This document shows positions 1 to 5,416 of a DNA stretch of 6,009 bases, piece after piece. The translations under genes and the position numbers were made by a program. The first letter of the stretch is position 1; each line of letters starts with the position of its first letter. The stretch covers positions 12,830 through 18,838 of the forward strand of contig NHDJ01000032.1 of the NCBI GenBank assembly GCA_002167265.1. Direction: 5' to 3'. The notes beneath the pieces are model-generated. The model saw nothing but the letters and a program-made list of their open reading frames with translations. It was not told where the DNA came from and did not search any database. This DNA is from Verrucomicrobia bacterium TMED56 (GTDB lineage Bacteria; Verrucomicrobiota; Verrucomicrobiia; Opitutales; Seribacteraceae).

Positions 1-1
1 C

Positions 2-118
2 TTGTTTGAAGAATTACACGAGAATAATATGAGCACGCACAAAAGTGATGTAATTTTAGGCAAAAGTTTGTACATGTATTTAATGAAAATGAGAAATCCG
101 TTTCGGGCAAGCGTGTAA
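2..118 (+). CDS. C-terminal tail of an unrecognised protein (cut by left edge)
   Basis: An open frame enters from the left edge at base 2 and stays open for 38 codons to a TAA at 116-118. Its residues are charged and ordinary for a real protein, beginning LFEELHENN and ending NPFRASV. The other two plus-strand frames hit stops within about 30 bases. The opposite strand also has an open frame here, but it is rich in Cys, Thr and Phe and looks artificial. I do not recognise the family from this fragment. An in-frame ATG at 29 could in principle start a 29-residue peptide, but it has no Shine-Dalgarno sequence, so a gene tail is the simpler reading. The tRNA-Ser gene follows on the same strand after an 85-bp AT-rich spacer. 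Confidence 0.42.
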   Translation: MFEELHENNMSTHKSDVILGKSLYMYLMKMRNPFRASV

Positions 119-119
119 A

Positions 120-180
120 TTTTAGATTTTTTAAATATTTAATTTTAAGCAGGATGATTGCCTTTGATTAAAATCTAAAA
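120..180. repeat. 11-bp perfect inverted repeat around an AT-rich spacer; possible weak bidirectional terminator
   Basis: TTTTAGATTTT at 120-130 is the exact reverse complement of AAAATCTAAAA at 170-180. The 39 bases between them include a second perfect palindrome, TTAAATATTTAA, at 131-142. The left arm begins two bases after the stop codon of the upstream partial gene. The right arm lies inside the spacer of the putative tRNA promoter. The stem is almost all A-T, so it is not a classical GC-rich terminator. However, T-rich runs occur on both strands and it sits between two transcription units. It could be a weak terminator for either strand, a protein-binding site, or chance in AT-rich DNA. 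The repeat is certain and its function is not. Confidence 0.45.
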
Positions 181-192
181 AGAGTTTATGAT
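164..192 (+). promoter_or_regulatory. Putative sigma70-type promoter of tRNA-Ser
   Basis: TTGATT at 164-169 matches four of six bases of the -35 consensus. TATGAT at 187-192 matches five of six of the -10 consensus. The spacer (170-186) is exactly 17 bp. The predicted start, near 199-200, would leave a 5' leader of only about four or five bases before the tRNA at 204, which suits a lone stable-RNA gene. This is read from consensus only. Confidence 0.55.
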
Positions 193-203
193 CGAGATAC
201 TGA

Positions 204-291
204 GGAGAGGTGGCAGAGTGGTCGAATGTGCCCGACTCGAAATCGGGTGTGCCGCGAGGTACCGGGGGTTCGAATCCCTCCCTCTCCGCCA
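204..291 (+). tRNA. tRNA-Ser, anticodon CGA (reads UCG), CCA encoded
   Basis: All arms of a type II (long variable arm) tRNA can be folded. The acceptor stem pairs GGAGAGG (204-210) with CCTCTCC (281-287), followed by discriminator G288 and genome-encoded CCA at 289-291. The anticodon arm is CCCGA / loop CTCGAAA / TCGGG (231-247), which puts CGA at 238-240 after T33. The long variable arm pairs about 249-253 with 258-262 around a GCGA loop, as expected for serine tRNA. The T arm is GGGGG / TTCGAAT / CCCTC (264-280) with the invariant TTCGA. A good promoter lies just upstream. No terminator hairpin follows, and the convergent TPR gene ends one base after the CCA. Confidence 0.97.
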
Positions 292-292
292 T

Positions 293-1696
293 TTAAGTTT
301 TAGCTTGGTTGTAGAATGCGTTGATTTTTTCGGCGACATCGCGGAACGAAATATCAGAAGAGTAAACCAATTTAAATTCCTCCATGGCTTCATTTCCCTT
401 ACCCATGGCTTCATAACAACACCCGAGCTCATAAATGGTTTCTTTTTTGCGATCATCCATTATTTGAATCTCCGATTTCAAAAGGTTGAATTGTTCTATG
501 GCTAAATCAAAAAAGTTCTTTCTACTATATGCTCTTCCCAGGAAAAGTATGGCGTCTAATCGAACCTTAGCGTTTTTCTGGGCTAATTGGAAATGGGCTA
601 GGCAGCTTTCATAGTCTTCTTCCTCAAACAATATTACCCCTAGTTCATACCGGTATCCAAAATCGTTTGGATATCTTTGAACAAGAGATTCAAGCTGGCT
701 TTTCTGATAAAGCTTGCGATTGGAAATGGCTTCTTCCCAAGAGGTCTTAGTTGCCTGATCATTGGGGCTCTCGTGAGATTTTTTCTCCCATTGATCTATT
801 TGATCGTCGAAATATTCTAGCGTTAGAATGCGTTCTTTCTCTTCCAGGGATACATCTGCCTTTCCAGCTTCTTGTTTTCTTGCCTCCTGAATCCATGCAA
901 TAGCGTTTTCCAGATCACCATACCTGTGATATAGATCACTCAACTGCCTGTAGTGATTGAGGTTATTTGGTTCTTGTTCCCATTGGGCATATGCTTGACG
1001 AATCAACTCTTCAAGACCTTTGGCATCGTTGACCGCTTTTGACGCTTGTTCTAAAGATTGTGCTTCGGCTTCATCTTTAAGTTGATTGCGAAAATCTTCA
1101 GATTCTTCCCACTTTCCCTTGTCCATAGCGACAGCGACTGAAGCTCTTTTCATTAAATCCTCAGCATCTCCGTCACTTGGATTTATCTTTTGAATTTCAT
1201 TGCCGATGGCTATGGTTTTCTCGGTATCTCCAACTTCTAAGTATGCATTACCAAGATCCTTGAGATTTTTGATGTTTTTGGGATTTATTTGCCTGATAGT
1301 TTCCAGCCCAAAAACGACAGTTTGTTTCATATCCAAATTACGAGCGGCTTCAACCAGCATAAGGTGGGCCATGTCGTTAACTACAGATTTTTCAATCAAA
1401 TCTTCTGCTTTAGCTAAAGTTTGAGCAGGATTCTTATCTGTTTTTCCTCTAAACATAAAAGGGGCTGCAGTAACTTTTCCGAAAAGACCAGACAATCCTT
1501 TGCTCGAATTCTGAGCCATTCTTAATTGAAGGGTTCTGAGCTTCTTGCGTAAATCCAAGCATCCAGGTTCTAATTTGAGTATGGCCGAATAAATTTCCAA
1601 AGAATAATTAGGATTTGAGCTGATAGCTTTGTCTGCAGCGGCAATTTGTTTGATCTGACGATCTTCAAGTTCTGAAATAGTCTTTTCCTGAATCAT
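293..1696 (-). CDS. TPR-repeat protein, probably cytoplasmic scaffold, function unknown
   Basis: A 467-residue protein made mostly of tetratricopeptide repeats, helix pairs that usually bind other proteins. The clearest repeats are at residues about 140-173, 243-277, 343-376, 377-410 and 418-449, with weaker ones near 23-56 and 106-139. They show the expected aromatic/Gly/Ala pattern, for example LGNAYLEVGD and LGRAYSRKNFF. Residues about 195-235 and 280-335 are charged and helical, possibly coiled coil. There is no signal peptide, membrane segment or catalytic motif. The ATG at 1696 begins the conserved-looking region and has no Shine-Dalgarno sequence. A weak promoter-like pair (TTGTTC at 1743-1738, 17-bp spacer, TCTTAT at 1720-1715) lies in the 50-bp gap after glmM, so the gene may be co-transcribed with glmM or have its own start. 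Its stop is one base from the convergent tRNA. The fold is secure; the role is unknown. Confidence 0.88.
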   Translation of the reverse strand: MIQEKTISELEDRQIKQIAAADKAISSNPNYSLEIYSAILKLEPGCLDLRKKLRTLQLRMAQNSSKGLSGLFGKVTAAPFMFRGKTDKNPAQTLAKAEDLIEKSVVNDMAHLMLVEAARNLDMKQTVVFGLETIRQINPKNIKNLKDLGNAYLEVGDTEKTIAIGNEIQKINPSDGDAEDLMKRASVAVAMDKGKWEESEDFRNQLKDEAEAQSLEQASKAVNDAKGLEELIRQAYAQWEQEPNNLNHYRQLSDLYHRYGDLENAIAWIQEARKQEAGKADVSLEEKERILTLEYFDDQIDQWEKKSHESPNDQATKTSWEEAISNRKLYQKSQLESLVQRYPNDFGYRYELGVILFEEEDYESCLAHFQLAQKNAKVRLDAILFLGRAYSRKNFFDLAIEQFNLLKSEIQIMDDRKKETIYELGCCYEAMGKGNEAMEEFKLVYSSDISFRDVAEKINAFYNQAKT

Positions 1697-1746
1697 TGGG
1701 GCAATTAACTTGAGATAAGACGAAAAACAGTAAAAGCGAACAAAAT

Positions 1747-3081
1747 CTAATAAAAATCTGTAAACGTTTGTGAAATTCTCAAATAACTTTCCTGTGCTGA
1801 CTCAGAAGACTTGGATTCCACAAGAATTCTGACTTTTGATTCAGTACCTGAATACCTTACTAAAACTCGACCTTTCCCGTTGAAGCCAGCTTTCACTTCC
1901 TTAAGGCAATCTTGCAGTTCCTTAAGGTCTTCAAGCGGTTTCTTTTCCTTAACTACAACTGCACCGGAATATGATGGCCAAAGTTTTATTGGTTTACAAA
2001 GTTCAGTAATTTTTTTCTTTGATGATTGTATACATTGCAAAACTGAAAGAGCAGAAAAGAGTCCGTCCCCAGTATTAAGATAATCAGTACAAATGATGTG
2101 ACCGGAGGATTCACCACCCCAATTGCATTTTAATGACTTCATAAGTGCGAAAACATTACGGTCTCCCACATCGGCACGATGCAATTGTAGGCCATTTTTG
2201 TTCATAGCATCTTCAAGCCCAGAGTTACTGTGAATCGTAGCCACGAATCCATTTCCTTTTAAAGTTTGTTTCTTCTTGTTGTGCAATGCAAGCATTCCGA
2301 GGATTTGATCACCAGGTATTTCATTACCCTTTTCACTGACAAATATGACGCGATCACCATCTCCATCATGGGCAAATCCCAAATCAGCATTTGTCTCAAG
2401 TACTTTTTGGCCTAATCCGGAAACAAACTCTGAACCAACTTCGTTGTTGATCAGCCCATTCCTTTGGTTAATTGGGATAACTTCAGCTCCGAATTCTTGA
2501 AGTATTCTTGGAGTAACTTGTCGCGTTGCCCCGTTAGAAAGGTCAACTACTATTTTTAATCCTTTTAGGAATGTACTCTCGAATTTAGATAAAAGGTTTT
2601 GAGAATATTGCTCTACATATTTGACTTGATCATTAGGAAGTAAGTTTGAGATAGGGGAAGGAAATTTATTGGGCTCCAGAACTGATTCAATTTGGGTTTC
2701 TTCATTCTGACTCAATTTCCCACCCTGCGAGGAAATTATCTTAAATCCATTATCAGAATGATGGTTATGAGAAGCGGTAATCATTATGCCAATACATTGA
2801 TCAGAAGCTGTGACCGAAAAAGCCAGGGCAGGGGTCGGCAATACACCAAGATCTTCGGACTCTGAGTTCATTTCCCTCAGTCCACAACGTAATGCATTCA
2901 ATAGGGACTCTCCAGAAGTTCGAGTATCACGTGCTAACAAAAAAGATGTTTGGTGATGTCTTTTTCGGAAATGGACAGAAATGGCTTTCCCTAATGAAAA
3001 TGCAAAATCTTCATTAATTATTTTTCCGCCATATGATCCACGAATACCGTCGGTCCCAAAATATTTCAGGAGTTGGTTCAT
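1747..3081 (-). CDS. glmM: Phosphoglucosamine mutase GlmM
   Basis: GlmM interconverts glucosamine-6-phosphate and glucosamine-1-phosphate in the cytoplasm, the step before GlmU makes UDP-GlcNAc for peptidoglycan and LPS. At 444 residues it has the normal family length. The alpha-D-phosphohexomutase motifs appear in order: FGTDGIRG at 8-15; the phosphoserine loop TASHN, with catalytic Ser104; the magnesium loop DGDGDR at 239-244; the sugar-binding loop GGESSGH at 322-328; and the C-terminal phosphate loop RYSGTES at 409-415. Three loops differ slightly from common GlmM sequences: GESSGH for GEQSGH, YSGTES for PSGTEP, and ASHNHHSDNG for ASHNPxxDNG. A related phosphomannomutase or phosphoglucomutase is therefore possible, but length and overall match favour GlmM. 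Its ATG overlaps the trpD stop as ATGA, which implies translational coupling. Confidence 0.93.
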   Translation of the reverse strand: MNQLLKYFGTDGIRGSYGGKIINEDFAFSLGKAISVHFRKRHHQTSFLLARDTRTSGESLLNALRCGLREMNSESEDLGVLPTPALAFSVTASDQCIGIMITASHNHHSDNGFKIISSQGGKLSQNEETQIESVLEPNKFPSPISNLLPNDQVKYVEQYSQNLLSKFESTFLKGLKIVVDLSNGATRQVTPRILQEFGAEVIPINQRNGLINNEVGSEFVSGLGQKVLETNADLGFAHDGDGDRVIFVSEKGNEIPGDQILGMLALHNKKKQTLKGNGFVATIHSNSGLEDAMNKNGLQLHRADVGDRNVFALMKSLKCNWGGESSGHIICTDYLNTGDGLFSALSVLQCIQSSKKKITELCKPIKLWPSYSGAVVVKEKKPLEDLKELQDCLKEVKAGFNGKGRVLVRYSGTESKVRILVESKSSESAQESYLRISQTFTDFY

Positions 3082-4139
3082 TTATAAAAATCACTCACTT
3101 TATTGATCCATCTTTGAAGGGTGCCATTTGTGAGTAGAGATTGCGACAACTCGATACCTTCCTCAAGAGATTGACAACGACCATAAATCCAAAAGGCAGT
3201 CGATGCATTAATTAGAACAGTTGCAAGTAATGCATCGGGGGCATTCCCGGATAGTAACTTTTTCATGATCTCCAAATTTTCATTAAGACTTCCGCCAGTA
3301 AGGTCGGAGAATGAGCCATAGTTCTGACTCCATTTTGATGGAGTCCATGTTTCTTTCATCGAGGTACTTTTTTCACCAATTCCAAAAATCCTGTTGTCGC
3401 CGCAATTGGTTAATTCATCAACGCCTCTGACTTCTTCATTGGAAACTAATCCATGCACGACCAGACCAGATCGTACACCATTTGCACTCAGCGAGTTGCC
3501 TATTTTTTGCATATGAAACTCATCAAAGACTCCGAGAAGTTGATACGCAGGTTTAGCAGGGTTGATAGTCGGGCCTAAGAGATTGAAAATTGTTATAATG
3601 CTCTCTTTTGCCAACTCTTTTCGAACAGGTCCGATGTGCTTGAAAGATGGATGAAAATGAGGTGCAAAAAGAAAGCAATAGCCGAGTTCTTTCAGCCCTT
3701 CTCTAATTTTTTCTTTAGTCGGATTTATTGGAATCCCAATTGCCTCGATAAGATCTGCACTTCCACATTTGGAACTTACAGAGCGATTACCGTGCTTGAT
3801 CACAGGCACGCCTGCACTTGCTACGAGAAAAGAGACAAATGTAGAAATGTTGAAACTATGAGCCCGATCACCCCCCGTACCGCAAAGATCAATCGCTCTG
3901 TTGGTAATATCCCCTAATTCTGGGTCAATTGACAATTTCCTAAATTCCCTAACAAATACCTCAAATTCTTCCTCTGTCTCTCCTTTTTTAGCAAGTGATT
4001 TCAGGAAATCTTTTTTGTCGATCAGAGAAACTGATTCTTTGGTGATTTCTTGAATACAATCAGTTAGTTCTCCCTGAGACAGATTCTGATTGCTTTTCAA
4101 TTTTTTGGAAGAAGCAGATAATTGAGAGGTATCATTCAT
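3078..4139 (-). CDS. trpD: Anthranilate phosphoribosyltransferase TrpD
   Basis: TrpD joins anthranilate to PRPP, giving phosphoribosylanthranilate, the second committed step of tryptophan synthesis. From the ATG at 4139 it is 353 residues, close to the family's usual 330-350. Signature motifs, in this numbering, are GTGGD near 87-91 (PRPP pyrophosphate loop), NIST near 97-100, KHGNR near 115-119, GSAD near 126-129, FNLLGP near 185-190 and the metal-binding VDELT near 240-244. These motifs mark true TrpD rather than the YbiB/TrpD2 paralogues. The frame stays open to a TTG at 4202 (374 residues, with AAAAGG upstream). I prefer the ATG because the extra 21 residues lie outside the domain and would leave two bases before uppP. 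Neither start has a strong ribosome site. No other trp genes are nearby; the stop overlaps glmM by 4 bp. Confidence 0.93.
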   Translation of the reverse strand: MNDTSQLSASSKKLKSNQNLSQGELTDCIQEITKESVSLIDKKDFLKSLAKKGETEEEFEVFVREFRKLSIDPELGDITNRAIDLCGTGGDRAHSFNISTFVSFLVASAGVPVIKHGNRSVSSKCGSADLIEAIGIPINPTKEKIREGLKELGYCFLFAPHFHPSFKHIGPVRKELAKESIITIFNLLGPTINPAKPAYQLLGVFDEFHMQKIGNSLSANGVRSGLVVHGLVSNEEVRGVDELTNCGDNRIFGIGEKSTSMKETWTPSKWSQNYGSFSDLTGGSLNENLEIMKKLLSGNAPDALLATVLINASTAFWIYGRCQSLEEGIELSQSLLTNGTLQRWINKVSDFYK

Positions 4140-4204
4140 TGACGATTTACTGGTTTGTGGATAATTGTAAGCTTGTGCAACATATTTTCTTGTAGAACCC
4201 AATT
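4140..4204. promoter_or_regulatory. Divergent intergenic region between trpD and uppP
   Basis: With trpD starting at its ATG (4139) and uppP at 4205, this 65-bp AT-rich stretch must serve both transcription starts unless promoters lie inside the genes. On the minus strand TACAAT (4169-4164) matches five of six -10 bases and would give a trpD leader of about 18 bases, but I find no convincing -35 for it. I find no clear uppP promoter. There is no attenuator-like leader peptide or Trp-codon run, and no tandem hairpins of the kind used to regulate trp operons. Confidence 0.35.
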
Positions 4205-5167
4205 ATGCCTTTTCGACAACCCTTTTTGCACCTTATCGTATTAAGTTTACTTGCCTTTACTTTTAAGTCTTCAGCAAAAGATATTGCTTTGGTGAATGAT
4301 TCGAAAGAGGACATCAGTCCAACTACAATGAGCTATCAAGATGCAGTAATTTATGGTCTCGTTGAAGGTGTAACTGAATTCCTCCCAATTTCATCGACTG
4401 GTCACCTTGTTATAACAAGTGAATTATTAGGCTCTGGAAAATCGAATTCCATCCAGCAGCAAGCTTTACATGCATATTTAATCGTTATACAATCAGGAGC
4501 TATTTTAGCAGTTGCATTAATTTACAGATCACGAGTTTGGTCGATGTTTGCAGGGATATTTGGTCGCGACGATAAGGGCAGAAAACTTTTCATTAACCTT
4601 GTGATGGCATTTTTACCCGCTGCTTTTCTGGGCGTTCTTTTGGACGATTTGATTGAGAGCTATCTTTTCGGACTCTTGCCAATAGCTGTAGCTTTATTGG
4701 CAGGAGCAATTTTTATGTGGTGGGCGGAGCGAAACAAAAAAGCTCGAGATGAATCCCCTTCAAATACAGAAGAAAAATCCATCGAAAGCTTGACGATCAA
4801 GTCATCTGTTTTCATCGGGTTTCTTCAGTGTTTTGCAATGTGGCCTGGTACCAGTCGTTCTATGATGACAATCGTTGGAGGATACATCGTAGGATTGAAA
4901 AGAACCCATGCTGCGGAATTCAGTTTTCTGCTTGGGCTAGTTACATTAACAGCCGCTGCTGGCTACAAGGGATTTACTAAGTGGGCTTCCATGAGTGAAT
5001 ATCTCACGATTGGGCCTGTTTTAGTTGGATGTTTTGTTGCAGGGATTTCTGCAGGTCTTTCTGTCTTTTGGCTTGTTGGTTACCTGACGAGGAGAGGATT
5101 AGGAGTTTTTGTATTCTATCGAATTATACTCTCCATAGTTATTTTCACCCTTTATTTTGTTGATTGA
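4205..5167 (+). CDS. uppP: Undecaprenyl-diphosphate phosphatase UppP (BacA family)
   Basis: UppP is an integral inner-membrane enzyme that dephosphorylates undecaprenyl pyrophosphate, regenerating the lipid carrier for peptidoglycan and other envelope polymers. High expression of the family gives bacitracin resistance. The first signature is EGVTEFLPISSTGH at 54-67, with the (E/Q)xxxE pair E54/E58. The second is PGTSRS at 214-219 with Arg218, followed by AAEFSFLL at 236-243. About seven hydrophobic segments follow residue 90, with a charged loop at about 175-198. The protein has 320 residues, longer than the usual 265-280. The excess is at the N-terminus: residues 1-24 look like a signal peptide (Arg4, hydrophobic 10-20, SSA before Lys25), then a polar linker. 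The family normally begins near Met42 (ATG at 4328). I keep ATG 4205 because such a signal-like sequence is unlikely by chance. Neither start has a Shine-Dalgarno sequence. Confidence 0.93.
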   Translation: MPFRQPFLHLIVLSLLAFTFKSSAKDIALVNDSKEDISPTTMSYQDAVIYGLVEGVTEFLPISSTGHLVITSELLGSGKSNSIQQQALHAYLIVIQSGAILAVALIYRSRVWSMFAGIFGRDDKGRKLFINLVMAFLPAAFLGVLLDDLIESYLFGLLPIAVALLAGAIFMWWAERNKKARDESPSNTEEKSIESLTIKSSVFIGFLQCFAMWPGTSRSMMTIVGGYIVGLKRTHAAEFSFLLGLVTLTAAAGYKGFTKWASMSEYLTIGPVLVGCFVAGISAGLSVFWLVGYLTRRGLGVFVFYRIILSIVIFTLYFVD

Positions 5168-5184
5168 TTCATTGTGGTCTGACC

Positions 5185-5212
5185 TTGACGAATATGAACG
5201 AATTATTATCTT
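5185..5212 (+). promoter_or_regulatory. Candidate promoter for rpmF-plsX
   Basis: TTGACG at 5185-5190 matches five of six -35 bases. TATCTT at 5207-5212 matches four of six -10 bases, with a 16-bp spacer. It lies in the 52-bp gap between the uppP stop and the rpmF ATG. The predicted transcription start is near 5219-5220, on or next to the rpmF ATG, which would give a leaderless mRNA. Read-through from uppP remains equally possible. Confidence 0.3.
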
Positions 5213-5219
5213 AGTGATT

Positions 5220-5396
5220 ATGGGACAGCCTAAAAGAAAACAATCCAAGCAAAGAAGTCGTAAGCGTAGAGGAGCTAATCGTTTCGAAGCACCTTTACTT
5301 GTAAAAGAAGCAGATGGAACTTTTTCCCGTTCTCACCGCGTCAATCCTGAAACCGGTCAGTATCGAGGCAAGCAAGTTCTAGACGTAGAGATATAA
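5220..5396 (+). CDS. rpmF: 50S ribosomal protein bL32, cysteine-free form
   Basis: A 58-residue basic protein of the large ribosomal subunit, which lies near the peptidyl transferase region. The N-terminus MGQPKRKQSKQRSRKRRGAN matches the bL32 pattern PKR(K/R)xSK followed by a run of Arg and Lys. The C-terminal half keeps the family's SHRVNPETGQYRGKQVL shape, where zinc-binding members have two CxxC pairs. This protein has no cysteine at all, so it is a C-minus, zinc-independent form. The frame extends upstream to a TTG at 5157 inside uppP, but those extra 21 residues are unlike bL32. The ATG gives the normal length. There is no Shine-Dalgarno sequence before it. It sits 52 bp after uppP and 20 bp before plsX. 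The rpmF-plsX pair is common in bacteria; the yceD gene that often precedes it is absent. Confidence 0.95.
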   Translation: MGQPKRKQSKQRSRKRRGANRFEAPLLVKEADGTFSRSHRVNPETGQYRGKQVLDVEI

Positions 5397-5416
5397 TTCA
5401 AGAGCACAGCTTCGGC

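Noticed and set aside
204..291. tRNA-Ser as an integration site for a mobile element
   Set aside because: No integrase, duplicated tRNA 3' end or foreign-looking genes lie on either side; both flanks look like ordinary chromosome.
382..414. Direct repeat CCATGGCTTCAT, two copies 21 bp apart
   Set aside because: It is in frame inside a TPR repeat and encodes EAMG and EAME. A small local coding similarity is enough to explain it.
175..456. A 93-codon minus-strand frame across the tRNA
   Set aside because: It reads the antisense of tRNA-Ser, giving a string containing [16 protein letters not shown]. This is a familiar false protein produced from serine tRNA genes. The rest overlaps the TPR gene in another frame.
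188..505. A 105-codon plus-strand frame starting at the tRNA promoter
   Set aside because: It runs through the tRNA itself and then antisense to the end of the TPR gene, with no family resemblance.
1200..1424. Plus-strand frames inside the TPR gene, glmM (1811-2083) and trpD (3636-3917)
   Set aside because: They are antisense to strongly supported genes, lack recognisable motifs, and have compositions expected of shadow frames.
5157..5219. A TTG-started 79-residue version of rpmF
   Set aside because: The added residues overlap the uppP end and do not resemble bL32. The ATG at 5220 gives the standard protein.
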